A DNA stretch of 29,195 bases from Miniphocaeibacter sp964345925 (GTDB taxonomy: Bacteria; Bacillota; Clostridia; Tissierellales; Peptoniphilaceae), in assembly GCA_964345925.1 (NCBI GenBank), contig CAYFSP010000018.1:1-29195 (forward strand). The letters run 5' to 3'. Made by a program: the position numbers and the translations under genes. Positions 1-7,899 of this stretch are shown one piece after another. Numbering within the stretch: the first letter of the stretch is position 1; every line of letters begins with the position of its first letter. Under the pieces are notes generated by a model. That model was not told the origin of the DNA and made no database searches. It saw only the letters and a program-made list of their open reading frames with translations.

Positions 1-30
1 CCTTATGTTTTTTATTTATGTTATCATAAA

Positions 31-55
31 TGTCTAACATTTGGGGTGCACTTCA
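31..55 (-). mobile_element. Probable IS3-family terminal inverted repeat (element lies off the left edge)
   Basis: Read on the minus strand this stretch starts with TG and continues TGAAGTGCACCCC, then GTTAGACA. That pattern (TG start, a CCCC block, GTT-GACA) is typical of the left end of IS3/IS150-type elements. The rest of the element, with its orfA/orfB transposase, would lie beyond position 1. Only one end is visible and no transposase is in the window, so this rests on motif resemblance alone. Confidence 0.4.
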
Positions 56-108
56 CTAAGACCTATTCCTTTTTTTATTCTTAATAAATTTATTTATAAC
101 AATATCCC

Positions 109-600
109 CTATTTTTTAATATATTCAAATATTACTGTTTCTTTCTCTATTGCCTCTCCTGTATTCTTTGTAATTTCCTTAATTTCGTCCATATTTGTAA
201 TTATTATAGGAGTTGTAATATCATATTTCTTTTCTTTTAAAAGTTCTAAATCCACAACTGTTAAAAGATCTCCCGCCTTTACAGTATCTCCTGCTTTAAC
301 CTTTGTTTCAAAGCCTTCTCCTTTTAATTCCACAGTCTCCAAACCTATATGAACTAATACTTCAAGTCCATCTTCTGTTTCAATTCTAAAAGCATGTTCT
401 GTATTTGCAACCAATGTTAACTTTCCAGAAACAGGACTATAAATTTCTCCAGATTTTGGTACTAGGGCAACACCATCGCCTAGTATCCTCTGTGCAAACA
501 TTGCATCCTTTACATCTTCAATATTTATAACCTCTCCTGATTGAATTGCGTATACCTTGCCTTCTTTACTATTATTTTTCTTAAATAAATTTTTAAACAT
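109..600 (-). CDS. crr: PTS glucose-type EIIA protein
   Basis: This is a free-standing EIIA of the glucose family, 163 residues. Such proteins accept phosphate from HPr-His-P, pass it to EIIB domains of sugar permeases, and can regulate other proteins. The two family histidines are visible: His69 in NTEHAF and His84 in LVHIGLETV, the latter being the expected phosphorylation site. The domain fills nearly the whole protein and no EIIB or EIIC is attached. The ATG at 600 is preferred because GGAGG lies 5 nt upstream; a GTG at 612 in the same frame would overlap that ribosome binding site. It follows comM on the same strand after 81 bp. Its sugar partner is not in the window. The probable IS end lies about 50 bp beyond its stop. 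Confidence 0.92.
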   Translation of the reverse strand: MFKNLFKKNNSKEGKVYAIQSGEVINIEDVKDAMFAQRILGDGVALVPKSGEIYSPVSGKLTLVANTEHAFRIETEDGLEVLVHIGLETVELKGEGFETKVKAGDTVKAGDLLTVVDLELLKEKKYDITTPIIITNMDEIKEITKNTGEAIEKETVIFEYIKK

Positions 601-681
601 AATTTCCTCCACTTTTTTATTTTAAACTTACTATATTTATTAATATATACAACAACAAAAAAGACAATTTGTAAAGGAATT

Positions 682-2211
682 CTAACTCCAATACTTAGTA
701 TCCACCGTCCTAAATCGTATAGCTTCAAGTAAATGATTTGACTCAACATTTTCTTTTCCATCTAAATCAGCAATTGTCCTTGATAATTTCAATATTTTAT
801 TAATAGTTCTTGCCGAAAATTTATATTTTTCATATGATTTTTCTAAAATAATATTTAATTCCTTACTTAGTTTTACATATTTTTTTATAAGTCTATTGTT
901 CATTTGACCATTTGTTTTAATTTTCTCATTTTTAAATCTTTCATATTGAATATTTCTTGCATCAATAACCCTTTTTCTAATTATATCGGAACTTTCCGTT
1001 TCGATATTTGATGTTAATTCATTTAATTTAACTGGTTTAACTTCAATATGTATGTCTATTCTATCCAGAATAGGTCTGCTTACCTTGGCTAAATACCTTT
1101 GAATTTGTGGCAATGTACAGGTACATTCGTGGGTTTCTGATTCGTAATAACCACATGGACAAGGATTCATGCCTGCAATGAAGAGAAAGTTTGCTGGATA
1201 TGTCAATGTTGCATTAGCCCTAGAAATGGTTATTTCCTTTTCTTCTAAAGGCTGTCTTAAAACCTCTATAGTATTTCTATTGAACTCTGGCAATTCGTCT
1301 AGAAAAAGTACTCCATTATGTGCTAGTGAAATTTCCCCTGGCATCGGAATTCTTCCTCCACCTATTATTGAAACCGATGAACTAGTATGATGAGGCGCTC
1401 TAAAAGGCTTTCTTGTAATTAATTTATTCTCTTTTAAATTTCCACTTACAGAATATATTTTTGTACACTCAATTGCTTCTTCGAAATTAAGAGGAGGTAA
1501 AATAGTAGGAAGTCGCATTGCTGCCATGGTCTTTCCTGATCCTGGTGGTCCAATCATAATTAAATTATGTTCTCCCGCTGCTGCAATCTCCATAGCTCTC
1601 TTTAAATTTTCCTGTCCTTTTATTTCACTAAAGTCCATATCATAATCTGAATTTATATCTGTACTTTTAAAAATATCATCATTATAATTTTCTATTTTGA
1701 TTTCATCATTTAAATAATCAACTAATTTTTTTAAACTACTTACTGGTATAATATTTACCCCTTTTACTAAAGAACATTCTTCCTTATTTTCATCTGGGAC
1801 AATAATCTTCTTAAATCCTAATTCCTTTAAGGATATAACCATAGGAAGCGCCCCTTGAATACTCATAATTCTTCCGTCTAATGATAGCTCTCCTATAAAA
1901 GCTGTACTTTTGCTAGGTATATTATAAATCACACCAAATGCGGTCAATATGGATATGGCAATTGAAATATCCAATTGAGATCCTTCTTTTTTTAAATTTG
2001 CAGGAGCTAAATTTATTGTAATTCTACCAATGGGAAAAGTATATCCAGAATTACTTATAGCAGACCTTACCCTTTCCTTTGACTCCTTAATGGAAATATC
2101 TGGAAGTCCTACAATATTAAAAGATTGTAGCCCCCTTGCAATATCGGCTTCAACTTCAATTGCGTAACCATTTAACCCCTCTAATACACATGTCATAATT
2201 TTTGAATACAT
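682..2211 (-). CDS. comM: YifB/ComM-family AAA+ ATPase (Mg-chelatase-like)
   Basis: The 509-residue protein has the full YifB/ComM architecture. It has an N-terminal Lon-protease-like fold (about 1-170, containing NLAPANLKKEGSQLD), then a Mg-chelatase-type AAA+ module with Walker A GPPGSGKT at 221-228 and Walker B GVLFLDELPEF further on, and a C-terminal Mg_chelatase_C helical domain. A cysteine cluster (CPCGYYE...CTC) sits in the insertion typical of the family. In naturally transformable bacteria ComM is a hexameric helicase that promotes branch migration during integration of donor DNA. The type IV pilus operon 6 kb away could supply DNA uptake, but the link is inference. GAGG precedes the ATG by about 6 nt. 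Length is normal for the family. Confidence 0.93.
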   Translation of the reverse strand: MYSKIMTCVLEGLNGYAIEVEADIARGLQSFNIVGLPDISIKESKERVRSAISNSGYTFPIGRITINLAPANLKKEGSQLDISIAISILTAFGVIYNIPSKSTAFIGELSLDGRIMSIQGALPMVISLKELGFKKIIVPDENKEECSLVKGVNIIPVSSLKKLVDYLNDEIKIENYNDDIFKSTDINSDYDMDFSEIKGQENLKRAMEIAAAGEHNLIMIGPPGSGKTMAAMRLPTILPPLNFEEAIECTKIYSVSGNLKENKLITRKPFRAPHHTSSSVSIIGGGRIPMPGEISLAHNGVLFLDELPEFNRNTIEVLRQPLEEKEITISRANATLTYPANFLFIAGMNPCPCGYYESETHECTCTLPQIQRYLAKVSRPILDRIDIHIEVKPVKLNELTSNIETESSDIIRKRVIDARNIQYERFKNEKIKTNGQMNNRLIKKYVKLSKELNIILEKSYEKYKFSARTINKILKLSRTIADLDGKENVESNHLLEAIRFRTVDTKYWS

Positions 2212-2264
2212 AATTTACCTCAATAAATATATTTCCAATATTATATAAAATCTTCTTCCTACAT

Positions 2265-2825
2265 TTAAAAATTTTCCCTTAAAATACTGTATATTTCAAC
2301 GTCGTAAAGCGTACCATTGAATTCATGATGCTGTCTTTGCAAACCATCAAATGTAAATTCACATCTCTTAATTAGCTCAATAGACTTTTCATTAAAGGAA
2401 CCAATATGAGCATATATCTTATTTAAATCTGTAGATCTAAATAAAATATTTACAATTTCTGAAATGGATTCTGTCATAATTCCCTTACTTTGATACTCTT
2501 CTAAAAGTGTATATGATATTTCAAGACTTTTGTTTCTAGAATTATAATCATTAAGGGATATTCTTCCAATAATTTCATCATTTAAAAAAATCCCAATAAT
2601 GAAATTATTAGGGTTTGAAAGCAATAGTTTGAAAATTCTTTCCTTCTGATTATTGTTTCTTTTAATAATAGGTCTGCAAGACATTGTATATGGATCAAAT
2701 GTCCCTCTTTCCCCTAAATTTATTAGTTCTTCCACATTTACAACATCCAAGTGAAAATTATTTATCTTCAAGGGAAGTCTATTTTTAATATTAATAAAAA
2801 TATCATCATTTAAATTATTTTTCAT
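2265..2825 (-). CDS. GNAT family N-acetyltransferase (RimJ/RimL-like)
   Basis: This 186-residue protein resembles RimJ/RimL-type GNAT acetyltransferases, which move acetyl from acetyl-CoA to an amine. The acetyl-CoA binding motif A is recognisable as YQSKGIMTES near residues 111-120, preceded by the strand LEISYTLLEE. NEKSIELIKRCEF further on matches the usual N-x-x-S-xx-L-xxx-GF region, with Cys in place of Gly. The substrate cannot be told from sequence. The start has a strong AGGAGG site. Upstream is the first block of N, so its promoter and neighbour are not visible. Confidence 0.85.
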   Translation of the reverse strand: MKNNLNDDIFINIKNRLPLKINNFHLDVVNVEELINLGERGTFDPYTMSCRPIIKRNNNQKERIFKLLLSNPNNFIIGIFLNDEIIGRISLNDYNSRNKSLEISYTLLEEYQSKGIMTESISEIVNILFRSTDLNKIYAHIGSFNEKSIELIKRCEFTFDGLQRQHHEFNGTLYDVEIYSILRENF

Positions 2826-2848
2826 AAACTCCTCCTATATTTATTATA

Positions 2849-2948
2849 NNNNNNNNNNNNNNNNNNNNNNNNNNNNNNNNNNNNNNNNNNNNNNNNNNNN
2901 NNNNNNNNNNNNNNNNNNNNNNNNNNNNNNNNNNNNNNNNNNNNNNNN
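2849..2948. other. Assembly gap (100 N)
   Basis: Exactly 100 unknown bases, the usual placeholder for a scaffold gap of unknown size. The two flanks share no obvious terminal overlap, so real sequence is probably missing here. Just after the gap one plus-strand frame runs to a TAA at 2995-2997, ahead of a terminator hairpin, so a plus-strand gene end may be cut by the gap. Confidence 0.95.
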
Positions 2949-3007
2949 ATTGGAATATGGACAAATAAATATAAAAAAACAGAATTCGAATTACTAATTG
3001 TAAGCAT

Positions 3008-3040
3008 AATAAAAGACAGATTTTCAACCTGTCTTTTATT
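3008..3040. terminator. Rho-independent terminator hairpin
   Basis: AATAAAAGACAG (3008-3019) and CTGTCTTTTATT (3029-3040) form a perfect 12-bp stem with a 9-nt loop. The A/T ends of the stem give a U-rich 3' arm on either strand. It could terminate a plus-strand gene hidden in the gap, or back up the moa terminator just to its right. Confidence 0.65.
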
Positions 3041-3065
3041 CATTATAAATATTTAAATTTCCCCC

Positions 3066-3089
3066 AAAAAAGAGCATATGCTCTTTTTT
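3066..3089 (-). terminator. Terminator of the moaA-moaC operon
   Basis: A perfect 24-bp palindrome: GAGCATATGCTC flanked by A6 and T6. On the minus strand it ends in a U-run immediately after the moaC-MOSC stop codon, which it partly overlaps. The symmetry means it could also act on plus-strand transcripts. Confidence 0.8.
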
Positions 3090-3996
3090 ATAATTCTATA
3101 ATCTTAATTCTATCGCCTTTTTTTACTTCTCCATCTTTTAAAACTTTAGCGAAAATTCCCTCTGTTGGCATTATACAGTTTCCAACCTGCTGTTTTATTG
3201 CACAGCCTGAATGACATTTCTTACCTATTTGAGTTACTTCCAATACTGATGTTCCCATGGTAAATACTGTACCAACTGGTATTTTATGTAGCACTAGTCC
3301 CTTTGTAGTAATATTTTCTGCAAAGTCTCCATCCTTTAGTTCTGGAAGCCCTTGTGCTCTCATCTTATCTATACTCTCTTCTGCTAGTAGACTTACTTGT
3401 CTATGCCAATCACCTGCATGGGCATCTCCTACTAGTCCATGATTTACTTTTAAAATACCTTTATCTACTGGAGTTTTTATTACGCCTTTTTTCTCACTAA
3501 GATTTACATCTAAAACTATTCCCTCTTTATTCTCCGCTAGAAAATGACCAGATTTGCCACCTTCTTTTTCAATTAGTCTTAAATTTTCCACTTTCATTCC
3601 CCTATCTATTGCTTTACACATATCATATATTGTTAATGCAGTTGTTGAACAAGCGTTTAAAGCTTCCATTTCAACTCCTGTTTTTCCAATTGTCTTCACC
3701 GTTGCAAATATATCTACAGTGTTTCTTCCAAGATCAAATTTTATATCCACTCCCGTTATGAATATATTGTGACACATTGGTATTGACTGAGCCGTATTTT
3801 TGGCAGCCATTATTCCGCCTACTTGTGCAACTGCAAGTACATCCCCTTTTTTTATTTGACCTTCTTTTATTCTATTTAATGTTTCCTCTTTCATTACAAC
3901 TGTACATGTAGCTGTAGCGGCTCTTTTTGTATCGTCTTTTGCCCCTACATCTACCATTTTAGCCCTACCTTCTTCATTAAAATGTGTTAAGTTCAT
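3088..3996 (-). CDS. moaC: MoaC-MOSC fusion (cyclic pyranopterin monophosphate synthase with MOSC domain)
   Basis: This 302-residue protein joins two molybdenum-cofactor domains. Residues 1 to about 152 are MoaC, which converts the product of MoaA into cyclic pyranopterin monophosphate. The signature AQVGGIMAAKNT, then IPMCHN, is intact, as is the lysine in YDMCKAID. Residues from about 160 to 302 form a MOSC domain, with GKKCHSGCAI and CIMPTEGIFAKVL, a fold linked to binding or transfer of sulfur or metal on the cofactor. The ATG follows the moaA stop with no gap (TAGATG) and its GGAGG lies inside moaA, so the two are likely translationally coupled. Such fusions are known in anaerobic Firmicutes; how the MOSC part acts is not settled by sequence. 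Confidence 0.93.
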   Translation of the reverse strand: MNLTHFNEEGRAKMVDVGAKDDTKRAATATCTVVMKEETLNRIKEGQIKKGDVLAVAQVGGIMAAKNTAQSIPMCHNIFITGVDIKFDLGRNTVDIFATVKTIGKTGVEMEALNACSTTALTIYDMCKAIDRGMKVENLRLIEKEGGKSGHFLAENKEGIVLDVNLSEKKGVIKTPVDKGILKVNHGLVGDAHAGDWHRQVSLLAEESIDKMRAQGLPELKDGDFAENITTKGLVLHKIPVGTVFTMGTSVLEVTQIGKKCHSGCAIKQQVGNCIMPTEGIFAKVLKDGEVKKGDRIKIIEL

Positions 3997-4947
3997 CTAT
4001 CCTCCAATTTCATTCATATCGGTTTTATTATATTCACCTTCTAATAAATGATGCCTTTCCGGTTTTTTATCTATTTGATCTATTATTATCTTTTCTATGT
4101 CCTTGCCTTCTCTTAATGGTTTTAATAAATCTATTAATATATTTGAATGTAGACACATTAAGAGTTTCCCACTACTTGTAAGTCTTACCCTGTTACATGC
4201 TCCACAAAAATTACATGACATAGGATTTATAAATCCTATATTTCCTTTTGAATTAGGCAATTTATAATATTTGGCTGGGCTGGATTTATCTTTGCTTTCC
4301 ATAGGTTCCAACTCATTATAAAGGCTTAGTAATTCATCATTTGAAACGAAATTATCCTTATACTGTATCGCTTCACCTATTGGCATTAGCTCTATAAATC
4401 TAACGGATACATCCTCTGTTTTTGTTAAGTCCACAAAATTTCTAAATTCATTTAAATTAAAATCTCTCATCATTACAGTATTTATCTTTATTGGATTGAT
4501 TCCATTTTCCCTACACTCTTCTATTGAATCTAGAACATCTTGTAATTTTCCACCTCTAGTAATATCTCTGTATTTTTCTTCCACCAATGAGTCTAAACTA
4601 ATATTTACTCTATTTAAACCAGCTTCCTTTAATTCCTTAACTCTATTTTTTAAAAGAAGTCCATTTGTAGTCATGGCAATTTCCTTAATACCCGTATTCT
4701 TTATTCCTGATATTAATTCAACTACTCCTTTTTTTACCAATGGTTCTCCACCAGTTATTCTAACTTTGGTTATCCCAAGTTTTCTAAAGACTTCTACTAT
4801 TTTTATATATTCTTCCACCGTCAGTACGTCTTCATGTTCCAGTTTAGGAATACCTTTTTCAGGCATACAATATTTACATCTTAAATTGCATTTATCTGTA
4901 ATCGATATTCTTAAATAAGATATTTCTCTACCAAACCTATCTTTCAT
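3997..4947 (-). CDS. moaA: GTP 3',8-cyclase MoaA (radical SAM)
   Basis: MoaA starts molybdenum cofactor synthesis by rearranging GTP with radical SAM chemistry. Both iron-sulfur sites are visible: the SAM cluster CxxxCxxC at Cys20, Cys24 and Cys27, and the C-terminal substrate cluster CxxCx13C at Cys248, Cys251 and Cys265. ITGGEPL near 64-70 is the SAM-binding GGEP motif. The protein ends in Gly-Gly, the conserved MoaA tail required for activity. The 316-residue length is normal. It is the first gene of a two-gene operon with moaC-MOSC, and a good promoter lies just upstream. No molybdoenzyme is encoded in the window. Confidence 0.96.
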   Translation of the reverse strand: MKDRFGREISYLRISITDKCNLRCKYCMPEKGIPKLEHEDVLTVEEYIKIVEVFRKLGITKVRITGGEPLVKKGVVELISGIKNTGIKEIAMTTNGLLLKNRVKELKEAGLNRVNISLDSLVEEKYRDITRGGKLQDVLDSIEECRENGINPIKINTVMMRDFNLNEFRNFVDLTKTEDVSVRFIELMPIGEAIQYKDNFVSNDELLSLYNELEPMESKDKSSPAKYYKLPNSKGNIGFINPMSCNFCGACNRVRLTSSGKLLMCLHSNILIDLLKPLREGKDIEKIIIDQIDKKPERHHLLEGEYNKTDMNEIGG

Positions 4948-4989
4948 TTAATCACCTATCTTTATTATAACATAACGGTCTATCATTAC

Positions 4990-5018
4990 AGTATAATAAA
5001 ATTAATCTTATAATGCAA
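4990..5018 (-). promoter_or_regulatory. Predicted sigma-A promoter of moaA
   Basis: On the minus strand TTGCAT (5018-5013) and TATACT (4995-4990) are separated by exactly 17 bp. This gives a transcript start near 4983 and a leader of about 36 nt, too short for a Moco riboswitch. Confidence 0.6.
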
Positions 5019-5098
5019 AAAAAGATGGACTTCATCGATTCTCTAAAAATAATTATATTAAATTAATACAAAGTTATATATGAATAGTTAAATTTAAT

Positions 5099-5133
5099 AA
5101 AAAAACCTCACAGCTATTTCAGCAATCTGTGAG
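5099..5133 (-). terminator. Terminator after the CWB2 gene
   Basis: CTCACAG (5107-5113) pairs with CTGTGAG (5127-5133). On the minus strand the hairpin is followed by a run of seven U (5105-5099). It lies about 20 bp past the end of the broken CWB2 gene. Confidence 0.75.
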
Positions 5134-5153
5134 ATTTTAATGCTTTATATATT

Positions 5154-6114
5154 TTATAAACCCTTTAGGTCATCTTCTATATTTGAAGATATAGAGTTTT
5201 CTCCACCAACTATGATTATATTTTTAATATTTTTTTCCCTTATATATTTTTTTACAGATTTAGGAATATTATCTTTTTCTGTTAAAAGTATTGGTGCATC
5301 CTTTATGCCAGCTATTCCAGAAGCAGCTAAAGCATCAGGGTAATTTTCTCCACTTACTAAAACTATTGTTTCAACTTCCATTTGAAGACAATTATAATAG
5401 CCATCTGCTACATCTACAGAGGTTTCATATCTACTAGAACCCTGAAATCTGATTTTTTCCTTTCCTGCAGGTACAGAGTTTTCGCCACCGAATACATGTA
5501 TATATTCCATATCCTGCTTGTCCTTGTTCATATTAGGAATTAAATTTACGATTCCCATTTTTTTGACCATTCTCCTAAAAATGAACCTGCTGATAAAGCA
5601 TCTGCAAAATTATTTCCATCTATTCCTGCATATATTGTTACGTACTCTGTACTTCCCTTTAATTCTATTTTCTTATTTCCAATTGACTTTGCAGTCTCTA
5701 CTCTATTTTTTCCTGAAAGTCTTTCAACAACTATATTTAAATTCTTTATTTCATCTTCTACTTTTTAGATATTGTATTTTCTCCACCTAAAATGAAAACA
5801 TTCTCCACTTCTAATCTTTTTAGCTCTTCAGCTATCTCTTTTCTCATACTATTTTTTGAAACTAAAAACATAGGAGCATCTAATTGAGTTACTAAAGAAC
5901 CACCAACTAATGCATCAGAAAACCCTTCACCACTAACAATTACAGCATATTTTGACGTTGAAAAAACTTCCTTACTAATATTTATAGAGGTTTCATATCT
6001 ATCGAGTCCAGATATTCTACTTATATTCAGTCTTTCTTTTGCCTTTACCTCTGTGTTTATAAATATAACCATTAATAATATCATTATAATTAGTACGTTA
6101 ATTTTCTTTTTCAT
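5154..6114 (-). pseudogene. Cell-wall-binding repeat (CWB2) protein, broken by two frameshifts
   Basis: The reading frame starts at 6114 after AGGAGG with a signal peptide (MKKK, then a hydrophobic stretch ending near EVKA) and one CWB2 repeat (ISGLDRYETS, SDALVGGSL, FILGGENTIS). It stops at 5758. The next frame continues the family sequence (VEDEIKNLN, then VERLSGKNRVETA and NNFADALSAGSF). A third frame, 5570-5154, carries the rest of repeat 2 (VFGGENSV) and repeat 3 (FQGSSRYETS, IIVGGENSIS). Each break is cured by one extra A: in the A5 run at 5762-5766 and the A7 run at 5558-5564. Repaired, it is a secreted protein of about 320 residues with three CWB2 repeats, the number needed to anchor to a cell-wall polymer in C. 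difficile, and no other domain. It may be an assembly error, a decayed gene or a switchable one. Confidence 0.8.
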
Positions 6115-6143
6115 AATATGCCTCCTGTCTATAAATCTATTGT

Positions 6144-6172
6144 AGTATATATTTTAGTTAAATAATTTACAA
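6144..6172 (-). promoter_or_regulatory. Predicted promoter of the CWB2 gene
   Basis: TTGTAA (6172-6167) and TATACT (6149-6144) on the minus strand with a 17-bp spacer, about 30 bp before the start codon. The 316-bp interval 6115-6430 also holds the divergent antiporter promoter and its leader dyad. I see no other gene in it. Confidence 0.55.
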
Positions 6173-6326
6173 AATAGTTAATAAATAGTTACATTATAGT
6201 AACAATAATATGTATTTGTACTATTAAATTTCATAATCATTTTTCAATATAATTTATAGAAACGTTTTTATATGTTTTTTAAATATATCTTTATGAACAA
6301 TATATAAATTAATGTGACGTATATAG

Positions 6327-6356
6327 TTGTCATTTATTTAAAATCTATGCTATAAT
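6327..6356 (+). promoter_or_regulatory. Predicted sigma-A promoter of the antiporter gene
   Basis: TTGTCA (6327-6332) and a perfect TATAAT (6351-6356), 18-bp spacer, 75 bp ahead of the start codon. Transcription would begin near 6363. Confidence 0.65.
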
Positions 6357-6369
6357 ACTCTAGAAATTC

Positions 6370-6399
6370 AGCATATTGTTTAACCCTAGACAATATGCT
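6370..6399 (+). promoter_or_regulatory. Leader dyad: operator or mRNA hairpin upstream of the antiporter gene
   Basis: AGCATATTGT (6370-6379) and ACAATATGCT (6390-6399) are perfect 10-bp inverted repeats around a 10-nt loop. The dyad begins about 7 nt after the predicted transcript start. There is no U-run after it, so it is not a terminator. It fits a repressor operator just downstream of the promoter, or a 5' hairpin that stabilises the mRNA. Confidence 0.55.
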
Positions 6400-6430
6400 A
6401 ATAATTAATATATTTTAGGAGGAGTTATAT

Positions 6431-7780
6431 ATGGATAATGTCAAAGGAGCTAAGTCTGATTACAAACCAGAAAAGTTCAAAGAGTTTTTATTTAGACAGA
6501 AAGTGATTTTACTAGTTGCTTTCGTAGGATATGTTTGTGCTTACTTAGTAAGAAATAATTTTAAGTTGATGTCCAAGGAAATGATCGAGGTTTATGGTTG
6601 GGATAAAATGAATGTTGCTTTCCTATTAACTTGTTTTACAGTAACATATGGATTTGGTAAATTTTTTATGGGTGTAGTTTCAGACCGTGTAAGTTTACGT
6701 AAACTATTTGGAGGTTCTCTAGCTATAAGTGCCATATTGTGTATAGCTATGGGCTTTACTAATAAATTAGCTATAATTGCAATATTACTTATTTTAGTAG
6801 GAATTATTCAAGGAGCATTAGCACCTAGTTCTCAGGCTATGATAGCAAATTATTTTCCAAATAAAACAAGAGGAGCTGCTATTGCAGGATGGAATGTTTC
6901 ACAAAACGTTGGAGGAGCTTTACTACCATTAATGGTTAGTGGACTTGGTTTCATAGCTCCAGGTAATATTTATCTTGCCTTTTTAGTACCAGGAGTTTTA
7001 GTATTGTTAATTTCCTTTTTCATATGGAAATTAGGAGGAGATAATCCTGAATCAGAAGGATTTGGAAGCTTAAAGGATATATATGGTAAATAGGGAGAAC
7101 CTAATGTAGGTGAAGATAGTGATACAACAATGCCATATTGGCAATTAATAAAGAAATATGTATTTTTAAACCCAGGAATATTAATAGTTGGTTTTATAAA
7201 TGCTGCTTTATATTTTGTACGTTTTGGCGTTGCAGATTGGATGCCAATTTATTTAAGCCAACATGCAGGATTTTCAGATGCTCAATTTTTAACAGCAATT
7301 TCAGTTTTGGAATGGGTGGCAATTCCAGGTTCATTTTTCTTTGCATGGTTAGCTGTAAAGTATGCTAACAAGATGACAGTTATAGGTTCAATTGCATTGT
7401 TTGTTATGGGTGGAGTTATTTTCTACTATGAAACTATACGTAATACTGGAAATATTTCATATATTCAACTATTGATTACATCTGGAATATTAGGCGCACT
7501 TATTTACGGACCACAATTAATAGTAAATATTTTAACATTGAATTTCGTACCTTTAAAGGTTGCCGGAACTGCTCTAGGGTTAGTAGGTCTAATGGCATAT
7601 CTTATAGGAAATTTAGGAGCTAACTGGATTATGCCAATAGTTGCAGATAATCTTTCTTGGAAGGCTTCTTACATGATTGTTGCAGCACTTTCAGTTCTTT
7701 CAGGTATAGGATATTTAACATTATATCGTCACGAGAGAAAAGTAGTTAGCGTTAATGAAGAAGATAAAAAAAATAAATAG
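6431..7780 (+). pseudogene. Organophosphate:phosphate antiporter (UhpT/GlpT family, MFS), interrupted by an in-frame TAG
   Basis: Residues 1-220 are the six-helix N-terminal half and the codons from 7130 on give the six-helix C-terminal half of an OPA-family exchanger, which imports sugar phosphates, glycerol-3-phosphate or phosphoglycerate against phosphate. The arginines that bind substrate phosphate in GlpT have counterparts in both halves: YLVRNNF and YFVRFGVADWMPIYL, the latter very like UhpT. The frame is identical before and after the TAG at 7091-7093 and open between, so one nonsense codon, not a frameshift, splits the gene in the central cytoplasmic loop. The repaired protein would be about 449 residues, normal for the family. 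The second half has an ATG at 7130 but only a weak, distant GGTGAA site. TAG is an ordinary stop elsewhere here (comM, moaA). The start at 6431 follows AGGAGG. Confidence 0.82.
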
Positions 7781-7803
7781 GAATATTTAATTATACAAAA
7801 ATA

Positions 7804-7840
7804 AAAATTAGGTTATCAATATTTGATAGCCTAATTTTTT
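7804..7840. terminator. Bidirectional terminator between the antiporter and the pilus operon
   Basis: AAAATTAGGTTATCAA pairs with TTGATAGCCTAATTTT around a 3-nt loop, with one T-G pair. A U-run follows on the plus strand and, read on the minus strand, another U-rich tail follows, so it can serve both convergent units. Confidence 0.8.
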
Positions 7841-7899
7841 ATTTCAATATTCTATTTATATAAATCATAAAAAATAAGTAAATTATCTTTAACAAAAAA

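Noticed and set aside
41..352. Plus-strand frame opposite the EIIA gene
   Set aside because: It is a shadow of crr: no ribosome binding site, low-complexity composition, and the minus frame carries a complete EIIA domain.
5042..5100. A small RNA between moaA and the CWB2 gene
   Set aside because: The stretch is AT-rich with no clear promoter or structure of its own. The hairpin next to it is explained as the CWB2 terminator.
7091..7093. TAG recoded as pyrrolysine in the antiporter
   Set aside because: TAG is a normal stop for comM, moaA, crr and the ECF sigma gene in this window, and no pyl gene is seen.
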